Part shown: positions 1 through 8,665 of the stretch, piece by piece
Layout of the letters: each line of letters begins with the position of its first letter
Numbering within the stretch: the first letter of the stretch is position 1
Origin: a virus
IMG/VR virus record: IMGVR_UViG_3300008954_000211
Location: 1 to 28,313 of that record
Length of the DNA: 28,313 bases
Reading direction: 5' to 3' (one strand)
Program-made: the position numbers and the translations under genes
Notes under the pieces: generated by a model
The model's database searches: none
The model's input: the letters and a program-made list of their open reading frames with translations, nothing else
Told to the model about the DNA's origin: nothing

Positions 1-3000
1 CCATAGCCACCGTCTTGCGTAGGAACATTTGCCGTACCCAGGGGCACTAATTTAATAGGCTTATATAATGCGGTATCCCCTCCTTGCCGGCGCCTCCAGT
101 TGGCCAGAAACGTGTGATATGTTAGTGTATCCATCCCCTCAAATTGTCCTGCTGCTTTAAATTCAGCAGTATCGGGGGAGGTATAGTCTGTCACAGCGGA
201 CTGATTAAGTTTAATTTTTTGCTTAATATTATAATTAAAGCAAGTATCGTTATTAAGAAAATTTCTTATAAGGTGATTAAAGAAATCATTTAAGAATCGA
301 GGAAGGGTGTACACGGCTCGGTCCTTCTTCAATAGCTTAGATGTAAGCCATTCATTAAAATATTTAATAGAGATTGGCAAATCACCCAAATTAACAAACC
401 GTGACTCACTTATATTAATAGGATTCACAATTTCTACTGGGCCCAGTACTGTTCTAAATCTTTTAAATTCATCGGCAAATTTTCTGAGTTTATACTTTTC
501 ATATTCTTTATCGCATTCGGTTATTTCGTCTATACGGTTAGCTGCGGGAGTGTTGGGGGCATTTATCTGATCAATCATGCCTTGCATTCCACCTTCACTT
601 AAATATGCATCAATTCCTTCTAGGATAGTGTCTAATAGGTCCCCTACATAAAAAAATGGGATCGCCTGCGCATTAGTGTCCATTATAAATTTAGTAAAAA
701 GCTTCGTATGTCCCTGGGGACCTGTTGCTGTTTCGGCGGCATCTCCTGCCAATTGAATATTTACATCTTGTTCAATTCTAGCGGCTATATCATCTGCGGC
801 TTGTGGGCTGCTAGAACGAATGCTGACACTAGATCCTATATTAGCATAAGGGCCCTCACTTTCCCACGTCTTCAGTTGATCATAGCTAATATTATAAAAC
901 TGCACTCTTCCCGTGTTAAAGAGATTTTGAGTTAAAGATTTCAAATTGCTGAGTTTGTTTTGGCCAACTTCGTTTTTTTCTTTTTCTTTAAGATCGTTGA
1001 TTTCCTCATTGTTGCATATTTTTTTTAACTTGTCAAATCGCATACGTCTTATTAACATGAACTTGGCAATTTCAAGATTGGTGAAGATATTAAAATGACG
1101 CTGATCAAAGAAATCTTCTACATATGCTAAATAATTAATAGTAAAAGTTACTCTCCCCATCTCATCAAATTTAAAATCATGAGTAGTGGGTGTTAGGTTT
1201 AGCGTTACAAAACTACTATCGACTGCCGCTCGTATACTATTATATTGTTTCGTAGCTGTGGTGCCTTGAAAGGCCGCGGCCAAATTGCCTATGAGGTTAC
1301 CGCGATTTTCAATCCCATAAAAGTCCAAATCAGTGTGCTCCGGATTTCTTCCCGATAAATTGGGAGGCGGAGCATAGCCCACTACAGCTTTCAACCGAAA
1401 GTTTAATTTATCTAAGGGGTCTTCACCAACGGTGGTGTTCTGTTGCTGATGATCGTCGGGTAAGCCGCTATTGGTGGGAGCGCAGGCGAGAGGGTCTTCC
1501 CCAGTTTGCCCGCTAGCTCGACCCGATGTGCTTCCCTCAGTTTGGCCGATACGTGGGCCTCCTGTCTTTAAGGCTAAGTCAATATATCTATAACCTTGGG
1601 ACGCATCATCGCTTTTACAATTGCCGCGGCACTTCATCAGTTCATCAAAACTATTAGCAAAAATTACCAATTTTGCTTTAATGCTTTTCTTGGCTGCGAA
1701 AGGATTGCTGCCATCATATGTAAAATTAAAGCTTTTGACTCCTGCTCCCATTCCGCGTTGCGTAGATGACATGAGCATCTGTTGTGGAGAAAAAGGCAGC
1801 GGGAAATTGCGTTCGAAGGCATCAAAGTTAATTTCTTTTTCGAATAGCTTTTCTTCTCCCTCTACTATTTTCTCGGTTACTTTAAAAAATCTCATCATGG
1901 GCTGCAGCATGGAAAGTTGAGAGTGGTGCGCTTGAAAGAAAGGAAATATGGCAGGATCAGTAGTCATGAGGTTCATAAATCCAAAACTTGACCCATCTAC
2001 TTGTAAGCATGCATTGCCAGGATATGGAGTTTGAAAAACAAACTTTCCATGAGCACCGTCAGGTTCATAAAACTCATTACCATGAACATAAGGCAAGCGC
2101 TTGCCTCGCAATTTATCCAAAGTGTCTTTTTTATAAGTTACAAGAGGAAAGATTTTGGACAAGAGAAAACATTGTTCTCTAAAAGAGGCTTTCTGGACGA
2201 GCCCCAAAGCAATATCTCGGCGCACTGCTGCGTCATCAAAATTCGACTGGCGCTCGTCTTCCACTTCGGCGATGAGTTCATCTAAGCAGCCCGATTGATC
2301 GTCCTCTCCCATACATTTGCGCACGGCGTTGTAATCGATTTGGTCGTGTTGGTTTTCTTCTTGCTCTAGGTACAAGGCGCGCCAATAAATCCACTCCTGA
2401 TAGACTTTCATTGCATAATCTAACAGGGTTTCTCCATCGTTGCACGAGATGAGATCATATATATATGGAGCCCTTCCGCGAACGTTATAGCCTCCGAACA
2501 CATCGTGACCCATGCCCGCCAGGGCGCCCTCGCCGGCGCTCGATGAATTATGGGCCAGTATACGAGCCCTATATTGGGCCGGATCTACTCCCCCTACCAT
2601 GCGAGGGTGGTATACCTCGCCAGCCGCGAATTCATTTTCAAGCGCGCTGCCGACTCCTGTTAAAATTGGAAGATTACTGCGGCCTTCTCCATAAGATTTT
2701 TCACCGGCATAATGCTGCGTAGCTTTTGGATCTCTCCATAATCGTGCGCGCAGGGTTGCCGCAGAATCGGCTTCGGTTGCATTAAACTGTACTAGAAAAT
2801 CGGGGTGATATTCGAGGAAGCTTGTGCCGTGATGAGGTCTGTCGGGAGTGTTGGTGATAGTTAAATTGGCAAAAGCTTGATTCCATCGCTCTTCATTCAT
2901 CAGAATTCCGTTATGGACCGCCTGCATTGCTTTCGGAAATTCTACATAGAATTTGGCATAAGCGGCTTGGACCTTGATGGCGTTCTCGCGCGCTTCTTGA

Positions 3001-3233
3001 CCTCCCTCAGCCCCGATCTCCAGAGAACTCCCGTTGCTCATTCCAGGATAAAAGTTTCCTGTAGCTGGATCTATAAAATCAAAACAAAAATCTCTTTCGA
3101 ATTCCGGAACTGCAAAAGTAGCATCGCCAGCTAGGTAGATGTTCTCGCTGCCTCGGCCCGCACCGCCGGACTCATAACCTAGGTTGGATGCAGCATCAGT
3201 AATATAAGTGTTGCGTGAGCCAATTTTCGCCAT
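1..3233 (-). CDS. Very large unrecognised virion protein, probably baseplate-associated (partial, 3' end missing)
   Basis: An uninterrupted frame runs from ATG at 3233 to the left edge: 1077 codons with no stop, so the gene continues outside the window. I do not recognise the family. The start MAKIGSRNTY is preceded by GAAGG and follows the stop of the LysM baseplate gene by 4 bases, so the two are probably co-translated. The protein is mixed alpha/beta in look, rich in aromatic residues, with no signal peptide or membrane segment seen. Short charged helical stretches occur near residues 455 and 740 and a Gly/Ser/Thr/Gln-rich linker near residues 570-600. A stretch near residue 700 (FTINYLAYVEDFF) has the alternating pattern of a beta-barrel or tail hub domain. 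Its place directly after the tube initiator and gp53-like genes suggests a baseplate or tail-tip structural role. That role is inferred from position only. Confidence 0.85.
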   Translation of the reverse strand, partial: MAKIGSRNTYITDAASNLGYESGGAGRGSENIYLAGDATFAVPEFERDFCFDFIDPATGNFYPGMSNGSSLEIGAEGGQEARENAIKVQAAYAKFYVEFPKAMQAVHNGILMNEERWNQAFANLTITNTPDRPHHGTSFLEYHPDFLVQFNATEADSAATLRARLWRDPKATQHYAGEKSYGEGRSNLPILTGVGSALENEFAAGEVYHPRMVGGVDPAQYRARILAHNSSSAGEGALAGMGHDVFGGYNVRGRAPYIYDLISCNDGETLLDYAMKVYQEWIYWRALYLEQEENQHDQIDYNAVRKCMGEDDQSGCLDELIAEVEDERQSNFDDAAVRRDIALGLVQKASFREQCFLLSKIFPLVTYKKDTLDKLRGKRLPYVHGNEFYEPDGAHGKFVFQTPYPGNACLQVDGSSFGFMNLMTTDPAIFPFFQAHHSQLSMLQPMMRFFKVTEKIVEGEEKLFEKEINFDAFERNFPLPFSPQQMLMSSTQRGMGAGVKSFNFTYDGSNPFAAKKSIKAKLVIFANSFDELMKCRGNCKSDDASQGYRYIDLALKTGGPRIGQTEGSTSGRASGQTGEDPLACAPTNSGLPDDHQQQNTTVGEDPLDKLNFRLKAVVGYAPPPNLSGRNPEHTDLDFYGIENRGNLIGNLAAAFQGTTATKQYNSIRAAVDSSFVTLNLTPTTHDFKFDEMGRVTFTINYLAYVEDFFDQRHFNIFTNLEIAKFMLIRRMRFDKLKKICNNEEINDLKEKEKNEVGQNKLSNLKSLTQNLFNTGRVQFYNISYDQLKTWESEGPYANIGSSVSIRSSSPQAADDIAARIEQDVNIQLAGDAAETATGPQGHTKLFTKFIMDTNAQAIPFFYVGDLLDTILEGIDAYLSEGGMQGMIDQINAPNTPAANRIDEITECDKEYEKYKLRKFADEFKRFRTVLGPVEIVNPINISESRFVNLGDLPISIKYFNEWLTSKLLKKDRAVYTLPRFLNDFFNHLIRNFLNNDTCFNYNIKQKIKLNQSAVTDYTSPDTAEFKAAGQFEGMDTLTYHTFLANWRRRQGGDTALYKPIKLVPLGTANVPTQDGGY

Positions 3234-3237
3234 AAAT

Positions 3238-3576
3238 TTAGACCTTCAATACGTTGAGCGCATCTGCGAGCGTCAGCGGAATATAAATGATTGCGCCAGG
3301 AAACAGGTGAGCTTCAGTAGGGTACCCATTGTACCACGCGATGACCCACCAATATCTTACGTCTCCATATTGGTCATATGCCAAGTTGGAAAGGCGATCT
3401 GTGTTTTTCCAAATGTGTTTGTTGGAGGCAATGCGGCTTCTTTCACCAACACTAGGATGGTAGATCTTGGGGGTGGCATATTGGCGGATCCGTTTTACTC
3501 CGCGCTCTTTTCTCAGAGGAGAATAATAATCGCTCGCATTTGTTAGAATTGTGGTTGTTGAATATCGTGTTGGCAT
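3238..3576 (-). CDS. LysM-like baseplate wedge protein (gp53-like)
   Basis: This 112-residue protein carries a LysM-like fold signature at residues 52-105: a TDRLSNLAYDQYGD segment, then WWVIAWYNG, then PGAIIYIP. That order is typical of LysM-like domains in baseplate proteins such as T4 gp53, which help hold wedges to the hub. It is shorter than T4 gp53 (196 residues) and is essentially the LysM domain plus a 50-residue basic N-terminus. I place the start at 3576 (MPTRYS). This ATG overlaps the TGA of the upstream gene as TGATG and is preceded by GGGAGGA about 6 bases away. The in-frame ATG at 3591 would place the ribosome site inside the gene. The overlap implies translational coupling with the tube initiator gene. 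Confidence 0.8.
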   Translation of the reverse strand: MPTRYSTTTILTNASDYYSPLRKERGVKRIRQYATPKIYHPSVGERSRIASNKHIWKNTDRLSNLAYDQYGDVRYWWVIAWYNGYPTEAHLFPGAIIYIPLTLADALNVLKV

Positions 3577-4841
3577 CAGACGTCCTCCCATTCACCTACG
3601 CCGCCGTAATAAGCCTCTTTTTCGCGTTCTATTTCGGCCGCTACTGTTTCTTGTATTTCTATCATCGTGGACCCACCCACATCCCGGTGGCCGGCATCGC
3701 GAAGGGCGCCCTGGTAGTATAACTTCATTTCCCTTGCGCGCTCAGTCCATTCGCCATGCATGTCAGTGGAGCCCAAGTCCGTGTAGCCGCCGGCTGCTGC
3801 TGCTGCAGCCAACGCCGTACTAGCATCGGATGGCGGCGTTTCATTTTCGAGGGCCCGGTCCGCGGAAGTGGCGGCATCTCCAGGGGCCGCGGCGGGATCG
3901 AGGCTATCGCCCTCTGTTCCTTCCTCGTGCGCATCGATTCCTTGATCGGCTTCGGCGGCGGAATAGCCGTGAGCTTGATAATAGTCTGGATCAGGGATTG
4001 CGCCGTAGGGGAAAGCATCGCTGCCGAAAGTCCCGTCTTCGAACCAGCCGAGATGAGATTCGTGGATGGGGCTAAAGTCGATTGTGATTTCAATCATCTT
4101 GGGCAAGATGGTTCCGCCCCCTTGTTCAAATACCCCGTCCTCTCCTTCTAAATTGTGATTAACATTAACGCTTCCAATGGCTCCCAAAAGTCCATCTTCG
4201 GGAAGAGAAGGCATCGCATCGAGGTGGGTGCGCCTTATATTCGATAGGCTCCTGTTCATCTGGGCGCTGGAGCCGGCTTCCACTGCTTGTATTTCCTCCA
4301 TAGAAGGGACTCCAGATTGCGCCTGGGGCTGAAATCTATCCTCTTGTCCATTTTCTCTTTTGCGGGCCAAGTTCATGACTTGAAGCCGCACAAGGGGGGC
4401 GCCCGAAATTGTGTTGGCATGCGCCATTCCTTCAACATCATTCCACGATTCGGTGCTCGGGGTATAGTCTCGGGGTCTAAGACCACTATAGTTAGGATAT
4501 AAGAATTGCAATAATTTTTGAACTCTTCCCAAGTTCTCATAGCTCTCGCCTATTGTGGCTGCGGGAACTTTAAAGGAGAGCGTTATTTTGCGTGTGGTAT
4601 TCTTAAACATGTAAATAGGATCATTGCGACCATACACTTGCTCTGATGCCCAATCGCTGCTATATGTCTCGTTAAACGCGGTTATAAAAGCTTTGAAGGC
4701 TACATAATGATCTGAATTAACATGATAAAACGTAATAATACGTTTCTGGTTAGCTAAAGCATCAGAAGCGTCGACAAAGGAAGGAAGAGAGCCTCCTCCA
4801 TTCATCTTATTTACATCAAAATTCTCATTTCCCTTCGCCAT
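3576..4841 (-). CDS. Baseplate tail-tube initiator / hub protein, in the gp48/gp54 position
   Basis: The 421-residue protein directly follows the tape measure gene, where T4 has gp48 and gp54, the cap from which the tail tube polymerises. Residues 47-117 (AFKAFITAFNETY, then QVYGRNDPIYMFKNT, then a VPA segment and LLQFLYPNY) and residues 247-263 (PKMIEITIDFSPIHES) form the conserved parts of tube-initiator-type baseplate proteins, as I know them from environmental myoviruses. After residue 265 there is a long acidic, alanine-rich tail, including a run of seven alanines near 344-350, that looks disordered until a final charged helix at 395-412. The tail is unusual for the family and may be a lineage-specific extension. 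The ATG has a CTGGAGAA ribosome site. The gene starts 17 bases after the tape measure stop and overlaps the next gene by 3 bases. Confidence 0.65.
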   Translation of the reverse strand: MAKGNENFDVNKMNGGGSLPSFVDASDALANQKRIITFYHVNSDHYVAFKAFITAFNETYSSDWASEQVYGRNDPIYMFKNTTRKITLSFKVPAATIGESYENLGRVQKLLQFLYPNYSGLRPRDYTPSTESWNDVEGMAHANTISGAPLVRLQVMNLARKRENGQEDRFQPQAQSGVPSMEEIQAVEAGSSAQMNRSLSNIRRTHLDAMPSLPEDGLLGAIGSVNVNHNLEGEDGVFEQGGGTILPKMIEITIDFSPIHESHLGWFEDGTFGSDAFPYGAIPDPDYYQAHGYSAAEADQGIDAHEEGTEGDSLDPAAAPGDAATSADRALENETPPSDASTALAAAAAAGGYTDLGSTDMHGEWTERAREMKLYYQGALRDAGHRDVGGSTMIEIQETVAAEIEREKEAYYGGVGEWEDV

Positions 4842-4858
4842 AATATTCTCCAGCTATA

Positions 4859-7435
4859 TTAATTTCCAAGCGCCATTTCGCTCAATCTGCCGTTTACAAT
4901 AGTAAGTACTTTCTCTTTAAATTTATCTCCATCAATCATTAAAGTTAATGGCACCGTATAGCGAGGCTGAACAACCTCAGTCTGTTGGGGAACTACCGTA
5001 GTGGTGCCGCCGGCAGTAGTGGTGGCCGTGGTTGCCGCTGCGGGCCCACGTCGGGGAGGAGGTGTTGGGGGAGTTCCGCGGGGAGTGCCGGGAACTACGG
5101 GCTCTTCAGGCGCAGGCATGGCGCCTCCCATATTGATTATAGCGAGAGACCCGGGCATCGATGCGTTTGCAGTGGTCACTGCGCCGGTGGTGACACTAGT
5201 ACTTCCCAAATTGAGAGATACATCTCCCATAGATTTAAACAGCTTGCGCCATGCGCCTGTCTGCGAAGCCCCCAGCACTAATGCTGCAGCAATTTTCTCG
5301 AATGCTGCGGCAATGCTGTTCATGGCATCTTTCTTTTGCGCCATCTTATCAGCCGTAGCGCTCATGGCACCATATTTGGCAGTCTCGTCCTTTTTAAATA
5401 TTCCCGACATGAGCTTCCAAGCGCCCCCTACCACGACCAGTGCTAACCCAAGGGCGCCCACTGCTGCAGCAAGCCATAGAATACCAGCGCCTGCCGTGGC
5501 CACCGCTGGGGCCCCATATACCATCGCCGCTATCATGATCGCAAATGCGACTGTAAAACCAATAACTGCTGCGGCGGCCGGCCATGCAGCATCTCCAAGG
5601 CCAGTAAACGCTATAACTAGGTTGGCTAGCCCTACGGCGGCGATGGCTATACCAGTGCCGATCAGAACCGCGGCAACGCCGAGAGCAAGCATAAACGGAA
5701 TAGCGGATGCAGCAGAAGCTCCGGCCTTACCGATAGACTTACCCATCTGTCTCATCTTTTTGCCGCTCTTTGCGCCTTTGCTGGCGGTTTCTTCGACCTC
5801 CTTGCCAAACAATTTCATTCCCAGGTTGATGGGCCCTAAAAGAAGTTGGCCGGCCTTAATGACAACCCATAGAATACCGAGCCCATAAACTAAAGGTTTG
5901 ATCCATTTAATGTTCGCCTGGATCCCTTTGGCTATCTTGGAGATCCAATCTACAAGATCGGTAAAGATGGGGATTAAGGGAAGAAGGGCGTTTTTAAGTT
6001 CTTCGAGGGCTGTTTTCATATCAGCCGCTTTTTTTTGTTGATCGGCGATCTGGGCACTTGTTTGCCCGATACCCCCCGCTAAATTATCATAATTTCCAGA
6101 GAGCATCATCGCCAAATCATTAACGTTGTCTAATCCGGCCGCCTCTGCATAGTACTTGCGTTGGTAATATGACATGTCATCGAAAGACAAGCCAGCGTCT
6201 GTAATAGCGTCTCGAATCATATCAAACCGAGCGGCAGGATCTGTTTCTGTGAGAAGATCCATGGCATTCACAAAATTGCCACCCAGTGCAGCATTAAGCT
6301 TTCCGGCTTGAGTAGCTGCGCCTTCGAATGTATCAAACTTTTCAGTCATCTGAAGGAGTTTTCCAATCTCAAGACCAGTGGCCTTGGCCCTCATCGCCAA
6401 GTCTTTAAAGGCTCGGGTACCGTTGTCTCCCATTTTAGCGAGTTGGCCACCAACACTAGCAAAGTCGGCAGCTAGTTTCTGCGGAGCCACCCCGAGATCC
6501 TGGGCTAAAGCATTGATTTCTAGAGCGCTTTTGGCTGCGCCTTCGGCTGTTTGGCCAAAAGCCTTGGTGGAAATCTGAATCCCTTTCGCCACATCTCCTA
6601 CAGAAACTCCAAATTCTCCTAGAATCTGGGTGGTGCGGGCTACTTCGCGTTGGACCGAGGGGGTTTGGAGAGTAAAATCAGTGAAAGTGTTGAAAAGGGC
6701 TGCGTTGGCGGCGCCGGCTTCTTCTGCTGTTACGCCATATTGACGCGTCATATCCCAAGTCTGAGTTAAGTTGCGTGTGAATTTTTCGGAGGCGCCTGTT
6801 GCCTGTCGGAAAGAAGATTCCATTTTATCAACCTCAAACCCAAGGTTAATAATGGTATCAATAATCCCTACAAATAGTCCGGTGCTTAAACTATCTAGAA
6901 ATTGTACGGGCGCTCTCAGGCCGCTGGCCAACTTCTTAAGATTACCCACATTGACGACTGTGTGCTGTCCATATAGAGCCATCGCGGATCCCATCTGGGT
7001 ACCTAAGTCTACGGCGTCTTCTAAGGCTTTATTGCGCTGTTTTTCAACTTCAAGGGTAGCTTTCGCTGTCTTGAGGCGAGCGCGCTCAGCGGCATCGAGG
7101 GTCTCGCCGGCTTTTATTTTGGCTTCAAGTAGGCGCTTGTCAGCTTCTGCTATCTCTAGGAGATTTTCCTGCAGCATCTTTCTTTGTTGCTGCTGAATGT
7201 ATCGGTCCCCTTCGGACTCCAGGGCGCCTTGGAGAGCAATGCGCTCTTTCTTCAATTTGTCCAGGCGCTGCTGTAAAAGATCGACCGATGCGCGCTGTTG
7301 GTCGAGCATATTCTCGGCGGCCGCCAGTCGGATCGCGTCTCTGGCATCCCAGTCGGTGCCCAGAGCCTTCCTGTCTTTGAGAAGCTGAATTTCCTGTTGT
7401 AGGAGGGCGAGTTCTTCTGGGGTAATAGTAGCCAC
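4859..7435 (-). CDS. Tail tape measure protein
   Basis: At 858 residues this is one of the longest genes of the tail block, and it lies between the tail assembly chaperone-like frame and the tube initiator, the canonical tape measure place. Residues 5-140 are a long charged coiled coil rich in Gln, Leu, Lys and Glu. Residues 200-500 are helical and resemble the TP901-type tape measure core. Hydrophobic segments at about 511-535, 578-612, 617-642 and 644-672 could insert in the host membrane during DNA injection. A Pro/Thr-rich linker (about 775-820) precedes a small conserved C-terminal segment. By the usual 0.15 nm per residue rule, the tail would be about 130 nm long. The start is GTG at 7435 with AAGAGAG upstream. 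A GGGCA/TGCCC hairpin (7456-7474) and a promoter-like motif lie in the leader. Confidence 0.88.
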   Translation of the reverse strand: MATITPEELALLQQEIQLLKDRKALGTDWDARDAIRLAAAENMLDQQRASVDLLQQRLDKLKKERIALQGALESEGDRYIQQQQRKMLQENLLEIAEADKRLLEAKIKAGETLDAAERARLKTAKATLEVEKQRNKALEDAVDLGTQMGSAMALYGQHTVVNVGNLKKLASGLRAPVQFLDSLSTGLFVGIIDTIINLGFEVDKMESSFRQATGASEKFTRNLTQTWDMTRQYGVTAEEAGAANAALFNTFTDFTLQTPSVQREVARTTQILGEFGVSVGDVAKGIQISTKAFGQTAEGAAKSALEINALAQDLGVAPQKLAADFASVGGQLAKMGDNGTRAFKDLAMRAKATGLEIGKLLQMTEKFDTFEGAATQAGKLNAALGGNFVNAMDLLTETDPAARFDMIRDAITDAGLSFDDMSYYQRKYYAEAAGLDNVNDLAMMLSGNYDNLAGGIGQTSAQIADQQKKAADMKTALEELKNALLPLIPIFTDLVDWISKIAKGIQANIKWIKPLVYGLGILWVVIKAGQLLLGPINLGMKLFGKEVEETASKGAKSGKKMRQMGKSIGKAGASAASAIPFMLALGVAAVLIGTGIAIAAVGLANLVIAFTGLGDAAWPAAAAVIGFTVAFAIMIAAMVYGAPAVATAGAGILWLAAAVGALGLALVVVGGAWKLMSGIFKKDETAKYGAMSATADKMAQKKDAMNSIAAAFEKIAAALVLGASQTGAWRKLFKSMGDVSLNLGSTSVTTGAVTTANASMPGSLAIINMGGAMPAPEEPVVPGTPRGTPPTPPPRRGPAAATTATTTAGGTTTVVPQQTEVVQPRYTVPLTLMIDGDKFKEKVLTIVNGRLSEMALGN

Positions 7436-7476
7436 TATAATGCTCTCTTAAAGGGGGGCAAATATAAAGTGCCCAC

Positions 7477-7487
7477 AATAAATAGTT
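7477..7487 (-). promoter_or_regulatory. Late-promoter-like motif before the tape measure gene
   Basis: The coding strand reads AACTATTTATT here, 42 bases upstream of the GTG start of the tape measure gene. It is one of five intergenic copies of a (A/T)ACTATTTA-type motif at similar distances from late genes in this window. This is an inferred promoter. The alternative is an RNA processing site. Confidence 0.5.
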
Positions 7488-7507
7488 TCCTAACGAAAAA
7501 GGCTAAA

Positions 7508-7759
7508 TTATGATTTATCGGAGCTATTCATGTTCATCATGTGTGAGGGCATAACGGGTTGATTATGAGATCCGAGTGTTTGAACACCCCCTCCCTGTCC
7601 TTTGGAGGCGCGTTCTTGCGCGTCGTTCTCGTCCTCGATCTGTTTAATGAGACGCTTTACAAACCATTCGCGCAAACCTACGGGCAAATTGTAAGCCTCT
7701 GAGAAAGCCCATCCTCCCCAATATTTGAGAAAGAAGAACTGCTCATAGATATGCTCCAT
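7508..7759 (-). CDS. Tail assembly chaperone-like / gp51-position reading frame, probably expressed by frameshift or coupling
   Basis: The open frame extends upstream to 7861, overlapping the end of the gp26-like gene in a different frame. Protein-like sequence begins around GLTDNYMEHIYEQFFFLKYW. The conserved part (YWGGWAF, SEAYNLPVGLREWFVKRLI) looks like the small helical protein that follows gp26 in T4-like phages (gp51 position) or the second part of frameshifted tail assembly chaperones. The ATG at 7759 gives 83 residues and lies 4 bases after the gp26-like stop, but has no recognisable Shine-Dalgarno sequence. The alternative is a +1 or -2 shift at the T7 run at 7778-7784, which would append 89 residues to the gp26-like protein. 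Its place just before the tape measure gene fits a role in loading or protecting the tape measure during tail assembly. The C-terminal 30 residues are Gly/Ser/Met-rich and probably disordered. Confidence 0.65.
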   Translation of the reverse strand: MEHIYEQFFFLKYWGGWAFSEAYNLPVGLREWFVKRLIKQIEDENDAQERASKGQGGGVQTLGSHNQPVMPSHMMNMNSSDKS

Positions 7760-7763
7760 GTAA

Positions 7764-8624
7764 TTATCGGTCAGGCCAAAAAAAGTCCGCAGACAGCGGA
7801 ACCTCCATGTCCGCTTCATAATTACACTCGTCACACACATAATATTGGGTGAGATCGACATTCGGGGATGCGGTACGATAAGCCAAGCGCAAGCTGCGCG
7901 AATCTATTGAAGGAATGTTGTCAATGAGATATTGAATTGCTTCAGCAGAATCATCATTATTCACTGCTACGACCATATTGCTCAATTGTCGAGTAACATT
8001 TTTTTCGTAGCTCTTTTTCTTGCGATCTGCCTGTACAGCATTCGTGAAGTTCTTCTCATCTGCTCCGGTTAAGAGCCGAAAAGTAGCCGTCACATTGGTT
8101 CGTGGCAGCACAACATCAAAGGTTCCGTTTTGGTTGTCTATGATATCTCGGTCTGCCAAGTCGGTGCCCGTATAAACAGACGCCTCGTTTAAATCAAAAC
8201 TATATTCTGTGGTGGTGCCGCATGAAGGACAACTTACTTTTGTGTCGTATTGGTTTCCATATCCTGACACTCTGGCGCACAGGATAATGGCGTTGCGATC
8301 TCCCACCAATAAATTATCAGGGTTGATTCGTTTATCCACAATTAAGCTGCGGATTACTCGATCTAAAGCCACCCCCTTACGGAGCAACGTAGCAGATGTA
8401 AGCATGTCCTCTTCTTTAGCGGTCATTTGCTTAATCTCTAGGCTTTCTTCTCCGTGTAAAGGATGATCTTCTGGGTAGAAGCGCCCTTTAGACGGGAGTT
8501 CTACAAATTCAGTAGGTACAACGAAAGAAAACCCGCTATTTGGGGCCCCTTCTTGAAGTACTGTGGGTGGGGGGCTCGCTGCTTGTGTTGCGGCGCCGCC
8601 AACGCGGTTTTTATTTCGTGACAA
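7764..8624 (-). CDS. gp26-like baseplate hub / tail assembly protein with zinc-binding cysteines
   Basis: The 286-residue protein matches the T4 gp26 baseplate family in its N-terminal half: FVELPSKGRFYPE at residues 40-52, then a conserved QMTAKEEDML (66-75) and a helix with ARVSGYG. It has two CxxC pairs, C132/C135 (CPSCG) and C264/C267 (CDEC), which together could bind one zinc ion. The second pair lies 15 residues before the slippery site at the gene's end. The start is TTG at 8624, supported by GAGAGGTG five bases upstream; no suitable ATG lies near. The first 35 residues are Ala/Pro-rich. It follows the tail tube gene and precedes the tape measure gene. In phages of this type the protein acts in hub or tail assembly. 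Whether it is a virion part or a chaperone here is not decided by the sequence. Confidence 0.78.
   Translation of the reverse strand: MSRNKNRVGGAATQAASPPPTVLQEGAPNSGFSFVVPTEFVELPSKGRFYPEDHPLHGEESLEIKQMTAKEEDMLTSATLLRKGVALDRVIRSLIVDKRINPDNLLVGDRNAIILCARVSGYGNQYDTKVSCPSCGTTTEYSFDLNEASVYTGTDLADRDIIDNQNGTFDVVLPRTNVTATFRLLTGADEKNFTNAVQADRKKKSYEKNVTRQLSNMVVAVNNDDSAEAIQYLIDNIPSIDSRSLRLAYRTASPNVDLTQYYVCDECNYEADMEVPLSADFFWPDR
7778..7800 (-). other. Putative programmed frameshift site: T7 run with adjacent upstream hairpin
   Basis: On the coding strand, seven T residues (7784 to 7778) are read as TTT TTT TGG near the end of the gp26-like gene. A +1 slip of the tRNA on the second TTT, or a -2 slip, both keep perfect TTT pairing and both lead to GGC CTG ACC, the frame of the downstream 83-residue protein. 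A hairpin TCCGC-TGTCT-GCGGA (7800 to 7786) ends one base before the run. A GGAGG sequence (7806 to 7802) lies just before the hairpin. No clear stimulatory pseudoknot was seen downstream by eye. A -2 shift is known for phage Mu tail genes, and -1 shifts for many others. Confidence 0.55.
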
Positions 8625-8665
8625 TATACACCTCTCGTAATTTATTTGTCGCTATAGTTCGTAGG

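Noticed and set aside
307-3134. Several short plus-strand frames at the left end
   Set aside because: All lie within the uninterrupted minus-strand frame 1-3233 and look like shadows of it.
3577-3591. Upstream ATG for the gp53-like gene
   Set aside because: The ATG at 3576 has the TGATG coupling overlap and a GGGAGGA ribosome site that the upstream ATG lacks.
5001-5888. A 295-codon plus-strand open frame
   Set aside because: It lies opposite the Ala/Gly-rich and hydrophobic part of the tape measure gene; its composition is the mirror of that gene, and no ribosome site or neighbour on that strand supports it.
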